Positions 8,272 to 17,334 of a DNA stretch of 37,978 nt are shown here, piece by piece. Below the pieces are notes generated by a model that did not search any database, was not told where the DNA came from, and was given only the letters and a program-made list of their open reading frames with translations. Position numbers and translations under genes: made by a program. Every line of letters starts with the position of its first letter. Within the stretch, counting starts at the first letter, position 1. The stretch is from an uncultured Porphyromonadaceae bacterium (GTDB lineage Bacteria > Bacteroidota > Bacteroidia > Bacteroidales > Muribaculaceae): NCBI GenBank assembly GCA_900548875.1, contig URMA01000025.1, positions 1 to 37,978 of the forward strand, in the 5' to 3' direction.

Positions 8272-9577
8272 TACCAAATATCCTCCTATAACAGACAATC
8301 CCGAGAAATTCCTGTTATTACAAAATATCGCAAACAGAAGAATTTCTGAACTACTTGATGAGAATGGCAACAACTTGCTCGTCTACCCCCATTCCTTCGA
8401 ACTGTGTGAAGATGAATCTGGTAACTTACCACTATTGTCAATACAAACTTGTTGGAAAGAAACACGATGCACTAAGGTCATACTTGAAACAGGAAACATT
8501 GCCGGATTTATTGGAATAGACGGAAAAACCGTATCTATTCACTCCCGATTTACCCCCAATAATACAGAAGATTTCTTTTTGCATTACATGCTTAGTAAAG
8601 TACTATGCATTAATGTCATGAGCCTGTCACATGGGACTAGTAATGAACAAATATTCAACCTACTGTTATATCTGTTTCCGAAACTGTTAAACGAAGCTTT
8701 GGCACAAGGAATCTATAAGGAATACGTACGAAACGAGTATAATGATGCCAATGTAAGGGGGTCAATTGATATTAACCGGCATTTGAAATCAAACATGCCG
8801 TTCAATGGCCGTGTAGCATATCGAACACGAGAATTTAGCCATGACAATCATGTGACAGAATTGATACGACATACAATCGAATACATTTGTCAACGCCCAT
8901 TTGGAAAATCATTGCTAGAAAATAATGCGGAAACGCGAGCAGATGTTGCCCAAATTATATCTGCCACCCCTCATTATTGCAGACAGAAAAGGGAGCATAT
9001 AATAAAAAGCAATTCGAAAATCATCAGCCATCCCTACTATTCCCGCTATGCCCCCCTACAAAGACTTTGCCTGCGAATATTGAGGAATGAAAGGCTCAAA
9101 TATGGAGAATCGGGAAATAAAATCTATGGCATTCTGTTTGATGTTTCTTATTTATGGGAAGAATATCTCGCAACACTTCTGACAAAACAAGGATTCAAAC
9201 ATCCCAACAACAAGAACAAAACAGGGCGCATTTATTTAGCAAAGCAAAAGAGATTTCCACGTTATCCCGATTTTTACAGAGAGTATGACCACACAATTAT
9301 AGATGCCAAATATAAGAGAACGGTACTCCGAGAAGATATACACCAAATGATTACCTACATGTACCGTTTAAAAGGGACATGTGGAATTTTCATACAGCCA
9401 ACTGAACATGAACTTAAAACAGTTAAATCTTTTTTGTTAGGATATGGTTCAGAGGTGAACGCTTCACTTCAAACATATTTCTATCCTATTCCACAGAACG
9501 CACCTGATTACAAGCATTTTGTTTCAAAAATGTTAGAGTCAGAAAATGCACTCCGAGAAATATTGGGCAAAACATAA
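8252..9577 (+). CDS. mcrC: McrC-like nuclease subunit of a type IV restriction system
   Basis: The 441-residue protein is the partner of the McrB-like motor. The N-terminal half matches the McrC beta-rich domain that contacts the AAA ring (the SRFTP region near residue 93). The C-terminal half carries the PD-(D/E)xK nuclease signature: Pro339-Asp340, then Asp351-Ala-Lys353 followed by YKR, and a helix with HQMITYMYRL. The active site looks intact. The ATG at 8252 lies inside the end of mcrB (20-base overlap), so translation is probably coupled and the subunits are made together. The base composition is AT-rich like mcrB. The gene ends 22 bases from a convergent peptidase gene, with no clear terminator between them. 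Confidence 0.9.
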   Translation: MITLKDNTKYPPITDNPEKFLLLQNIANRRISELLDENGNNLLVYPHSFELCEDESGNLPLLSIQTCWKETRCTKVILETGNIAGFIGIDGKTVSIHSRFTPNNTEDFFLHYMLSKVLCINVMSLSHGTSNEQIFNLLLYLFPKLLNEALAQGIYKEYVRNEYNDANVRGSIDINRHLKSNMPFNGRVAYRTREFSHDNHVTELIRHTIEYICQRPFGKSLLENNAETRADVAQIISATPHYCRQKREHIIKSNSKIISHPYYSRYAPLQRLCLRILRNERLKYGESGNKIYGILFDVSYLWEEYLATLLTKQGFKHPNNKNKTGRIYLAKQKRFPRYPDFYREYDHTIIDAKYKRTVLREDIHQMITYMYRLKGTCGIFIQPTEHELKTVKSFLLGYGSEVNASLQTYFYPIPQNAPDYKHFVSKMLESENALREILGKT

Positions 9578-9599
9578 CCGCTAACCCATAACCTCTAAC

Positions 9600-10631
9600 C
9601 TAAATCCCGTTGCACATTTCTTCGAGGACCTGGAAAGCGCGTTCGAGTATCGAGTCCTTTCCCTGTGCCTTGTCGGTGTCGGTCATATCGAACTGGCAGC
9701 CTTCGCTGGGGGCGGTACCGTATTCGGTCAGACGGCCTTCGGAATCATAAATCGGTGCAGCACTGAAGCGGATGCCCCAACCGTTGGGCAGTTCGGAAGT
9801 GAACGGCATTCCGCAGCCGCCGCCGGTAGTGTCGCCCACAACGCGCACATTCGGCAAACTTTTCATGATCGATACAAAATTGTTGGCGGCACTGAACGTG
9901 GCACGGTTGCAAAGCACCACCACAGGCTTCGTATAGCGCACACGGTTTGACGGTGCCGGATCGAGGTAGTAGGCATAGGGTTCCGAAAACTCATCGTGTC
10001 CGGGACCTGTCTTATGAGCAATGTAGCCCGCCAGAATACGGCTGTCGATAAAGCGTTTCACAAGCGTTTCGGCATTGGTCAGTATGCCGCCGCCATTGCC
10101 GCGCACGTCGATAATCAGTCCGTCGGAAGGAGCCAGATAGGCCAGAATCAGGTCAAGGTTGCCCTCGCCGATGGTCGACGAAAACGACCCGTAGTGCATA
10201 TAGCCGAAGTTGTTGGAAAGAATCTGATAGTCGATGCCGCTGGCACTCATATAGTCGAAATGGAGATAATGCTCCTGAATGAGCCGTTCGTCGTAGTTCT
10301 GCGGATACTGCTCCCAAATCCAGTAGCGGGAATAGTCGAACGACGAACTGAGGTTCGTATGTCCGTCCTTCAGTTCCTTCAGCATGTCGCTGCACACGCG
10401 AAACAGTTCGTAATCCGTCATCGTAGGACTGATTTTCGCCCCATATTTCTCTTTCATTTCCTGCCAGTCGATGTCCTTATAGCTGAAAAACGAATAATGC
10501 TCGTCGAGAATCGTCCACAAGGCCTCGAAATTGCCCTGCGGATTGTCGGCATATTCAGGAATGTCGTGGCAGGAAACAAGTCCGCCAACGGCAGAAATCG
10601 TCATCAATAGGTAGAATAGAATCCGTTTCAT
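9600..10631 (-). CDS. S41 family (tail-specific/tricorn-type) peptidase lipoprotein
   Basis: The 343-residue protein has a signal peptide and lipobox (LVSC, Cys21), so it is probably a lipid-anchored envelope protein. The S41 core is recognisable: LIIDVRGNGGG (172-182) is the conserved oxyanion-side strand and loop, and Ser247 in NRATFSAANNF is the likely nucleophile, although the lysine of the classical Ser-Lys dyad is not obvious. VVGDTTGGG (264-272) is the usual following motif. No convincing PDZ domain is visible between the cap (about 30-100) and the core, so it resembles the short Bacteroidota S41 lipoproteins rather than CtpA. It is the last gene of the parC-DUF3316-S41 run and converges on mcrC. 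Confidence 0.85.
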   Translation of the reverse strand: MKRILFYLLMTISAVGGLVSCHDIPEYADNPQGNFEALWTILDEHYSFFSYKDIDWQEMKEKYGAKISPTMTDYELFRVCSDMLKELKDGHTNLSSSFDYSRYWIWEQYPQNYDERLIQEHYLHFDYMSASGIDYQILSNNFGYMHYGSFSSTIGEGNLDLILAYLAPSDGLIIDVRGNGGGILTNAETLVKRFIDSRILAGYIAHKTGPGHDEFSEPYAYYLDPAPSNRVRYTKPVVVLCNRATFSAANNFVSIMKSLPNVRVVGDTTGGGCGMPFTSELPNGWGIRFSAAPIYDSEGRLTEYGTAPSEGCQFDMTDTDKAQGKDSILERAFQVLEEMCNGI

Positions 10632-10644
10632 AGAAGTAGAGGGT

Positions 10645-11511
10645 TTAATACATGGCTGAAATCATTTTCGCCTTAGCCGGCAGACCTTTTACGGGATGGA
10701 TGCGGAGCGATTCCCATTCCACACCCAGCACCAGCGAATGGACCGACTTGCGCACGCTGATGTTTTTCGCCCACAACGTAGTGAAATTATGGCGGTAACC
10801 GATACGCAACGCCGTGGCGCCGAGATGCAAATCGAGCGTCAGCAGGTTTTCCATGTCGAAACGGTTGCCCCACCAGCCGAAAGTGGCGGTGTTCCAGTAG
10901 TTTCCGAGATATATTTCATAAAAGCTTTGGTCGTATTCCGGCAGATAATAGGCACCGAAAACGGGGATTGTCGGCTGATAGCGGGCCGTCACCGGAAGCC
11001 TGCCCACCTTGAAACGGTAGACTGCCATGCCCGTCAGTCCGGCATTGAGATAGATATGCGGCGAAGCCACATTGTTGGAATTGCGCGGATTGTAGGTGCA
11101 TCCGCCCTCAAACGTGAGATTTCCTCCGGCATAAAGGTTCAGTCCGTCGACAAACACATTGTTCCAACGGTGCATCATTCCCCAGTCGATGTCGGCAAGC
11201 ACCGTGTGCATCTTGTTGTTGCCCGCAGGATTCTCGGGAGAATCGTAGCTGAATCCGGCATTGACCTGATGCACCCACTGCAACGGATGCCGGCGGGAAG
11301 CACGCATGAACTCATAGCCCAGCCGCATGTGCCGTCCGGAATAAGGCAGGATGCTGAGATAGGTGTCGTGGTTACGGGTATGACCGATGTCGAACGTCAC
11401 GGCCGACTGGCGCAGACGCAGCACGGTGGTGTCGCTCTCGGCGGCTTTTACGGAAACCGAGGCCAACAATGCGAACAGCATGCCCAGCCATATTCTTGCC
11501 TTCCTCCGCAT
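10645..11511 (-). CDS. DUF3316 domain protein, probable outer-membrane beta-barrel
   Basis: With the ATG at 11511 the protein has 288 residues and starts MRRKARIWLGMLF, a good signal peptide ending near VKAAES. An earlier TTG at 11538 would overlap parC and spoil the signal peptide, while AGGA lies just upstream of the chosen ATG. The mature part is rich in aromatic, alternating strands (for example HMRLGYEFMR, LRIGYRHNF, HSLVLGVEWESL), as in an outer-membrane barrel. The whole resembles the Bacteroidales DUF3316 family, whose function is unknown. It starts 11 bases after the parC stop and is followed by the S41 lipoprotein gene after 13 bases, so the three are probably cotranscribed. Confidence 0.75.
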   Translation of the reverse strand: MRRKARIWLGMLFALLASVSVKAAESDTTVLRLRQSAVTFDIGHTRNHDTYLSILPYSGRHMRLGYEFMRASRRHPLQWVHQVNAGFSYDSPENPAGNNKMHTVLADIDWGMMHRWNNVFVDGLNLYAGGNLTFEGGCTYNPRNSNNVASPHIYLNAGLTGMAVYRFKVGRLPVTARYQPTIPVFGAYYLPEYDQSFYEIYLGNYWNTATFGWWGNRFDMENLLTLDLHLGATALRIGYRHNFTTLWAKNISVRKSVHSLVLGVEWESLRIHPVKGLPAKAKMISAMY

Positions 11512-11521
11512 AATGTCCTGA

Positions 11522-14188
11522 TTAAAGTTCGTCGACAAACAGGCGCTGCTGTCCGGTCAGCTCGTCGCGCACATCGTTTTGATTGATGACTTCCTCCTTG
11601 GCCGTTTCCACATCCAGATCCACGTCGGGCTGCGGATGTTCCTGTTCCGGCACCTCGCGCGGCTCAATCCATTCGATTTTTTCGGTCGTGAACGTGGTCA
11701 GGCGTTTTCCTTTTGCCTTGAAGCTCTTCGTTCCGATATATTCTTCCGCATCGATAATCAGCGGTTCGCGGAAGGAATCGGCACCGCCGAGCGTCACTTT
11801 CACGCGCGGATACATGTCGTCGGTCAGCAACAGCAGTTTTGAATCAGGATTCTCGCCGATGAAGCTCTGTTTCTTTGACGAGGGTTCAAAGGTGAACCGC
11901 TTGATATACGGATAGCCCTGGTCGGCATCGTTGAGCACAGCCGTCCAAACCACGCCGTCGCGGTATTTCTCTATACGGAGTATATTGTTTTCATAATGGT
12001 TGCTCAAGTCGAAAGAACTCATGTAGAACTCGCCGTTTTTCAGTATGACAAGCACCTGGTCGGTCGGATTGAACTCGCCCAACGACTGGCCGCGGCCGTC
12101 GTAGTTCAGACGAAGAACATCCCAATCGAACCACACCTCACGCCCGCCGAGCGTCGACACGCCGCGTTCCTTCAACGAAATGCGATGCACTTCGTTTTTC
12201 GTCACGATATTGCCCAACGACTGGCGGCCCTTGATGGCCATATCGGCGAAATTGATATCGAACTGGAGCACTTTCAAGCGAGGCTTTTCCTTCAGCGTCA
12301 CGCGGAGCGTTTCCGCCTCACCGTTGGGATTGGCCGAGAACCACCAGATTTTCGAACCTTTCAAGCCCTGCATCATGTCGTATTCCTTGTCGCGGGTGAT
12401 GCCGGTCACGGCAAAACGCTTCATATAGGTTGTTCCGCCCTTGCCGTTCTGATAGACAAGGTTGTAGATAGTGCGCTGGTCGTTGCGCTTGAACACGTTG
12501 AGATACAGCACGTTCTTGCCCACATACAGTTTGTCGGCCACCTTCACCACCTTGTATTTTCCGTCCTTGAAGAAGACGATGATGTCGTCCATGTCCGAAC
12601 AGTTGCACACAAATTCGTCCTTCTTCAGTCCCGTGCCGATAAAGCCGTCCTCGCGGTTGATATACAGCTTCTCGTTGGCTTCCGCCACCTTGGCGGCTTC
12701 AATGTTGTCGAAACTGCGGATAATGGTACGGCGCGGATATGCGCCACCGTATTTCTTCTTCAATTTTTCATACCAGGCAATCGTATAGTCGACGAGCGTA
12801 GCCAGGTTGTGGTCAATTTCCTGCACCCGTTCCTTCAGCGATTCGATGTAGTTGTCGGCCTTTTCGCTGTTGAAGCGCAGGATGCGCCCCATCTTTATCT
12901 CCAACAGGCGGAGAATGTCGTCGCGGGTAATTTCGCGCACGAAATCAGCCTTATAGGGAGTCAGTCGCTTGTCGATATGGGCCACTGCCATATCGAGGTT
13001 AGCACTCTGTTCGTATTCCTTGTCCTTGTAAATCCGTTCTTCAATGAAGATTTTCTCCAGCGAAGCGTAGAGCAGGCTTTCCATCAGTTCGCCGCGCTGT
13101 ATTTCCAGTTCACGGCGCAACAGGTCCTTCGTGTTGTCGACACTGCAACGCAACACGTCGCTCACCTTCAGGAACAAAGGCTTCTGCTCGGAAATCACGC
13201 AGCAGTTGGGCGAAATGCTGACTTCGCAGTCGGTAAACGCATAAAGCGCGTCGATGGCACGGTCGCTCGACGTTCCGGGAATCAGATGCACGATGATGTC
13301 GGCATGTTCCGCCGTATTATCATCCACACGGCGCACCTTGATTTTGCCCTTTTCCTGCGCCTTGATAATCGAATCGATCAGCGTTCCGGTCGTTTTTCCG
13401 AAAGGAATGTCGGTGATTTCAAGGGTCTTGTTGTCGATTTTCTCAATCTTGGCCCGAACACGCACCGCACCGCCACGCTCGCCGTCGTTATACTTCGACA
13501 CATCGATATAGCCACCCGTAGGGAAATCGGGATAGAGCGTAAACTCTTCGCCCCTCAGATAGGCAATGGCGGCATCCAGCAGTTCATTGAAATTATGGGG
13601 AAGGATTTTCGACGAAAGTCCGACGGCAATACCTTCGGCACCCTGCGCCAGCAACAACGGAAACTTGACCGGCAAAATCAGCGGTTCGGCCTTTCGTCCA
13701 TCGTACGAAGCCGTCCATTCCGTCGTTTTCGGATTAAAAACCGTTTCCAGCGCAAACTCCGACAGACGGGCCTCTATGTAACGGGGAGCGGCGGCACTGT
13801 CGCCCGTAAGAATGTTACCCCAGTTACCCTGGCACTCTATAAGCAGGTCCTTCTGTCCGAGCTGGACGAGCGCATCGCCGATAGAAGCATCACCGTGAGG
13901 GTGATACTGCATCGTATGTCCCACAATATTCGCCACCTTGTTGAAACGGCCGTCGTCGGTTTCCTTCATTGAATGGAGGATACGCCGCTGCACCGGCTTC
14001 AATCCGTCGAGGATATGAGGCACGGCACGCTCCAGAATCACATACGAGGCGTAGTCGAGAAACCAGTTTTGGTACATTCCCGACAGGTACATGTTTTTTT
14101 CTTTAGGCACTTGATAGGATGAATGCGATGAAGTTTCGCCTGCAACATCAGCCGCATCATCCAACTCTTCAATATTTTCGTCTTTCAT
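11522..14188 (-). CDS. parC: DNA topoisomerase IV subunit A
   Basis: The 888-residue type IIA topoisomerase A subunit cuts and passes DNA to unlink daughter chromosomes. Tyr137 in AAAPRYIEARL is the DNA-linked catalytic tyrosine. The quinolone-determining region HPHGDASIGDALV spans 96-108. The C-terminal half (about 500-850) is a beta-pinwheel. The Pro before Arg-Tyr and the lack of a clear GyrA box favour ParC over GyrA, although no parE is in the window to confirm this. An acidic N-terminal extension (1-30) and a charged C-terminal tail are present. It is the first gene of a minus-strand run, divergent from glyS. Confidence 0.88.
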   Translation of the reverse strand: MKDENIEELDDAADVAGETSSHSSYQVPKEKNMYLSGMYQNWFLDYASYVILERAVPHILDGLKPVQRRILHSMKETDDGRFNKVANIVGHTMQYHPHGDASIGDALVQLGQKDLLIECQGNWGNILTGDSAAAPRYIEARLSEFALETVFNPKTTEWTASYDGRKAEPLILPVKFPLLLAQGAEGIAVGLSSKILPHNFNELLDAAIAYLRGEEFTLYPDFPTGGYIDVSKYNDGERGGAVRVRAKIEKIDNKTLEITDIPFGKTTGTLIDSIIKAQEKGKIKVRRVDDNTAEHADIIVHLIPGTSSDRAIDALYAFTDCEVSISPNCCVISEQKPLFLKVSDVLRCSVDNTKDLLRRELEIQRGELMESLLYASLEKIFIEERIYKDKEYEQSANLDMAVAHIDKRLTPYKADFVREITRDDILRLLEIKMGRILRFNSEKADNYIESLKERVQEIDHNLATLVDYTIAWYEKLKKKYGGAYPRRTIIRSFDNIEAAKVAEANEKLYINREDGFIGTGLKKDEFVCNCSDMDDIIVFFKDGKYKVVKVADKLYVGKNVLYLNVFKRNDQRTIYNLVYQNGKGGTTYMKRFAVTGITRDKEYDMMQGLKGSKIWWFSANPNGEAETLRVTLKEKPRLKVLQFDINFADMAIKGRQSLGNIVTKNEVHRISLKERGVSTLGGREVWFDWDVLRLNYDGRGQSLGEFNPTDQVLVILKNGEFYMSSFDLSNHYENNILRIEKYRDGVVWTAVLNDADQGYPYIKRFTFEPSSKKQSFIGENPDSKLLLLTDDMYPRVKVTLGGADSFREPLIIDAEEYIGTKSFKAKGKRLTTFTTEKIEWIEPREVPEQEHPQPDVDLDVETAKEEVINQNDVRDELTGQQRLFVDEL

Positions 14189-14461
14189 TTCAAAAATTTA
14201 CGATGGATATCCTTGCCCCTGAAAGCCTTTAGTCGTTAAAAAAGGGTGTTATTTACCAAATATTTACAATTTCAGGGTTTTGCTCTTGCAAAAATAAGAA
14301 TAAAATCGAAAAAAATCATTTACTTTGCACTTTAAAATCGTGGAGAATGCCGATTCCGCATACCGACAGTCAGAATTCGCCGACCGATTCCACCGGCTGT
14401 CCGACCTTGCTGCGGCAACCTCCCCAATCACAAGAATAAGAAAACAGAAACTACAATAAAA
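14189..14461. other. Divergent parC/glyS intergenic region with structured glyS leader
   Basis: This 273-base gap holds a near-consensus -7 box for glyS (TTACTTTG, 14320-14327) and a leader of about 130 bases. The leader can fold: CCGCA (14356-14360) with TGCGG (14411-14415), enclosing GACAG (14365-14369) with CTGTC (14397-14401). No T-run follows, so it is not an obvious attenuator. On the minus strand, ATATTTG-type sequence near 14260 may be part of the parC promoter, but the match is imperfect. I see no gene here. Confidence 0.45.
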
Positions 14462-16003
14462 ATGGCACAAGAAGATTTGTTTAAAAAGATTGTCGCTCAC
14501 GCAAAAGAATACGGATTCGTATTTCCTTCGAGCGAAATCTACGACGGACTTTCAGCTGTTTACGACTACGGTCAGAACGGCGTTGAACTGAAAAATAACA
14601 TCAAACGCTACTGGTGGGATGCAATGACACAACTCAACGAAAACATTGTGGGCATTGATTCGGCCATCTTCATGCACCCGACCATCTGGAAAGCTTCCGG
14701 ACACGTTGATGCCTTCAACGACCCGTTGATCGACAACCGCGACTCCAAGAAACGCTATCGCGCCGACGTCCTCATCGAAGACGAAATCGCAAAATACGAC
14801 GATAAAATCAACAAGGAAGTGGCTAAAGCCGCCAAGAAATACGGCGACAGCTTCGACGAAAAGAAGTTCCGCGAAACAAATCCGCGCGTTCTCGAACACG
14901 TGGCAAAACGCGACCAGCTTCACGAACGCTATAAAGCTGCGATGAACGACATGAATCTTGAGGAACTCCGCCAAATCATCCTCGACTATGACATCGTTTG
15001 TCCTATTTCCGGAACAAAGAACTGGACAGAAGTCCGTCAGTTCAACCTCATGTTCTCCACTGAAATGGGAAGCACGGCCGACGGTTCCATGAAGGTTTAC
15101 CTCCGACCGGAAACGGCTCAGGGTATCTTCGTCAACTATCTGAACGTACAGAAAACAGGCCGTATGCGCATCCCGTTCGGTATCGCACAAATCGGTAAGG
15201 CATTCCGTAACGAAATCGTTGCCCGCCAGTTCATTTTCCGCATGCGCGAATTCGAACAGATGGAAATGCAGTTCTTCGTACGTCCGGGCGACGAGCTGAA
15301 ATGGTTCACCCAATGGAAAGAAACCCGCTTGAAATGGCACAAGGCTCTCGGCCTCGGCGATGAAAAATACCGCTTCCACGACCACGAAAAGCTGGCTCAC
15401 TATGCCAATGCTGCAACCGACATCGAATTCCTCATGCCGTTCGGATTCAAGGAAGTGGAAGGTATCCACTCACGTACCAACTTCGACCTCAGCAACCATG
15501 AGAAGTATTCGGGCAAGAAAATCCAGTACTTCGATCCGGAACTGAACGAATCCTACACGCCGTACGTTATTGAAACATCCATCGGTGTTGACCGCATGTT
15601 CCTTTCTGTCTTCGCCTCATCGTTTGAAGAAGAAAAGCTCGAAAACGGCGAAACCCGCGTTGTGCTCCACCTGCCGGCTCCGTTGGCTCCAATCAAGGCT
15701 GCCATCATGCCGCTTGTCCGCAAAGACGGTCTGCCTGACAAGGCCCGCGAAATCATGGACATGCTGAAGTTCGACTACAAGGTTCAGTACGACGAAAAGG
15801 ACTCTATCGGCAAGCGCTACCGCCGTCAGGATGCCATCGGTACTCCGTTCTGTATCACGGTCGACCATCAGACACTGGAAGACAACACCGTCACTATCCG
15901 TCACCGCGATACGATGGAACAGCAACGCGTCGGCATCGACCAGCTTCAGTCCATCATCGACAAGGAAGTCAGCATGAAAGAGTTGCTCAAAAAGCTGCTC
16001 TAA
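14462..16003 (+). CDS. glyS: Glycyl-tRNA synthetase, dimeric class II type
   Basis: The 513-residue enzyme charges tRNA-Gly with glycine in the cytoplasm. The N-terminus (EYGFVFPSSEIYDGL, then VYDYGQNGVELKNN) is characteristic of the alpha2-type glycyl enzyme. Class II motif 2 contains FRNEI (248-252) and is followed by FRMREFEQMEMQFF. Motif 3 is IGVDRMF (374-380). The C-terminal anticodon-binding domain (about 400-513) begins near LHLPAPLAPIKAAIMP. Length and motifs are complete. A possibly structured leader of about 130 bases precedes it. lemA and an FKBP gene follow at gaps of 33 and 39 bases on the same strand, so cotranscription is likely. Confidence 0.95.
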   Translation: MAQEDLFKKIVAHAKEYGFVFPSSEIYDGLSAVYDYGQNGVELKNNIKRYWWDAMTQLNENIVGIDSAIFMHPTIWKASGHVDAFNDPLIDNRDSKKRYRADVLIEDEIAKYDDKINKEVAKAAKKYGDSFDEKKFRETNPRVLEHVAKRDQLHERYKAAMNDMNLEELRQIILDYDIVCPISGTKNWTEVRQFNLMFSTEMGSTADGSMKVYLRPETAQGIFVNYLNVQKTGRMRIPFGIAQIGKAFRNEIVARQFIFRMREFEQMEMQFFVRPGDELKWFTQWKETRLKWHKALGLGDEKYRFHDHEKLAHYANAATDIEFLMPFGFKEVEGIHSRTNFDLSNHEKYSGKKIQYFDPELNESYTPYVIETSIGVDRMFLSVFASSFEEEKLENGETRVVLHLPAPLAPIKAAIMPLVRKDGLPDKAREIMDMLKFDYKVQYDEKDSIGKRYRRQDAIGTPFCITVDHQTLEDNTVTIRHRDTMEQQRVGIDQLQSIIDKEVSMKELLKKLL

Positions 16004-16036
16004 GAAAAGCTATAATTATCCTCTCTCTAATTTTTT

Positions 16037-16633
16037 ATGACTATGAAATACTTGAAAACGAAAGTCCTGACATTGTTTGCTACCATCCTGATGATTGGCT
16101 CGCTCAGCTCATGCAACTACAACTCGCTTGTTGAAAAGCAGCAGACAGTTGATCAGAAATGGGCGGAAGTGGAAACACAATACCAGCGCCGCGCCGACCT
16201 CATCCCCAACCTGGTGAATGTGGTGAAAGGCTACGCCGAACACGAATCAAAGACGCTGGAAAATGTGATTGCGGCACGCGCAAAAGCCACCTCCATCACC
16301 CTTACAGCCGACCAGCTGACGGAAGAAAACATGGCAAAGTTCCAAAAGGCACAAGGCGACTTGTCGAATGCGCTCAAATCGCTGTTGGCCGTGTCGGAAT
16401 CCTATCCGAACCTCAAAGCCAACGAAAATTTCCGCGACCTGCAGGTTCAGCTTGAAGGCACTGAAAACCGAATAGCCACGGCACGCACCCGCTATACGGA
16501 GGCCGTGCTCGACTATAATGTGGCCATCAAGAAGTTCCCGACCGTCATCTATGCCGGATGGTTCGGATTCGACGCCAAACCGCAGTTCACAGCTGAAGAA
16601 GGAGCGGAAAAGGCACCCACTGTTGAATTTTAA
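16037..16633 (+). CDS. lemA: LemA family lipoprotein
   Basis: The 198-residue protein has a short basic N-terminus, a hydrophobic stretch and a lipobox-like LSSC, so it is probably a lipoprotein. The mature part is mostly helical and carries the LemA hallmarks: a run of the type 'QRRADLIPNLVNVVKGYAEHE', a central region with AKFQKAQGDLSNAL and SESYPNLKANENF, and the terminal 'YNVAIKKFPTVIYAGWFGFDAKPQF'-like segment, described here only in part. LemA proteins are widespread four-helix envelope proteins without a settled function. Translation could start at 16037 or at the second ATG, 16043. It sits between glyS and an FKBP gene. Confidence 0.88.
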   Translation: MTMKYLKTKVLTLFATILMIGSLSSCNYNSLVEKQQTVDQKWAEVETQYQRRADLIPNLVNVVKGYAEHESKTLENVIAARAKATSITLTADQLTEENMAKFQKAQGDLSNALKSLLAVSESYPNLKANENFRDLQVQLEGTENRIATARTRYTEAVLDYNVAIKKFPTVIYAGWFGFDAKPQFTAEEGAEKAPTVEF

Positions 16634-16672
16634 ACCCAGGCCAAAGCCTGCTAAATTTACAATACAATAAGA

Positions 16673-17233
16673 ATGAGAAAATTACCGATAATTTTTATTC
16701 TCCTGCTGGCTGCTGTCATCCCTTCGTGCAAGCTCGACCCGGTGACCGACGCTTGGGAATACTACAAAGAATGGCGCGAAGGCAACCAGGCATGGCTGAA
16801 CGAACAGATTGCGAAGACGAACGACGACGGAACACCCTACTACAACAAGGTGACGCCGGAATTCGACCACAACGCGTATGTGCTTATCCGCTACTTGAAC
16901 GACCGTTCAAAGACAGAAGGCAACCTTACGCCGCTGACCTCTTCGACCGTCGATGTGAAATACATTGGACGTACCTACGACGATGTGGCTTTCGACTCTT
17001 CCTACCTGAGCACTACACCTGCCGACAGCATCTACCGTACACGGGTGACCGACCTTATCGAAGGCTGGGCCATTGCCCTGACCAACATGCGCGTAGGTGA
17101 TTCCTGCGAAGTCATTGTTCCTTACCAATACGCATACGGAAACGTGACTTACGGCTCTATCAAGCCCTATTCCAACTTGATATTCCATATCAAGCTGGTT
17201 GACATCCCGGGCTACGAAAAGCCAGCATACTAA
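16673..17233 (+). CDS. FKBP-type peptidyl-prolyl isomerase lipoprotein
   Basis: The 186-residue protein has a signal peptide with lipobox IPSC (Cys19). A helical N-terminal part (about 24-80) precedes an FKBP fold (about 92-178). The expected core residues are present: Tyr97 in VKYIGR, Asp108 in AFDSS, the IEGWAIALTNMRVGD segment (129-143, Trp132) and IPxxxAYG-like VPYQYAYG (149-156). It should catalyse proline isomerisation or act as a folding helper on exported proteins. It is the last gene of the glyS-lemA run, and a strong terminator follows 25 bases after the stop. Confidence 0.9.
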   Translation: MRKLPIIFILLLAAVIPSCKLDPVTDAWEYYKEWREGNQAWLNEQIAKTNDDGTPYYNKVTPEFDHNAYVLIRYLNDRSKTEGNLTPLTSSTVDVKYIGRTYDDVAFDSSYLSTTPADSIYRTRVTDLIEGWAIALTNMRVGDSCEVIVPYQYAYGNVTYGSIKPYSNLIFHIKLVDIPGYEKPAY

Positions 17234-17258
17234 ACCGAAAAATTTCAGAAAAAAGCGG

Positions 17259-17297
17259 AGCGGTTGTTTCTTTTTCAGAAACAACCGCTTATTTTTG
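17259..17297 (+). terminator. Terminator after FKBP gene, tail overlapping a promoter
   Basis: AGCGGTTGTTTC (17259-17270) pairs perfectly with GAAACAACCGCT (17278-17289) around TTTTTCA, and a T-rich tail follows. The tail itself contains the next gene's -7 box at 17290-17297. Confidence 0.88.
17290..17297 (+). promoter_or_regulatory. -7 box TATTTTTG of the SPOR lipoprotein gene
   Basis: An exact TAnnTTTG match lying in the terminator tail. It predicts a start near 17302 and a leader of about 33 bases before the ATG at 17335. Confidence 0.6.
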
Positions 17298-17334
17298 TAA
17301 CCGACTACAGGAGTCGAACCAAACATTGACCGTT

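Noticed and set aside
9578..9600. Short repeats of CTAACC between mcrC and the S41 gene as an insertion scar
   Set aside because: The copies are only 5-6 bases long and no matching copy was found at the other end of the cassette.
11996..13972. Very long open frame on the plus strand opposite parC (658 codons)
   Set aside because: It is a mirror of the strongly biased parC codons and gives a composition rich in His, Arg, Val and Phe with no recognisable domain. The minus strand encodes a complete ParC.
14328..14461. T-box riboswitch upstream of glyS
   Set aside because: No T-box core sequence or terminator/antiterminator pair is present, and the phylum does not normally use T-boxes.
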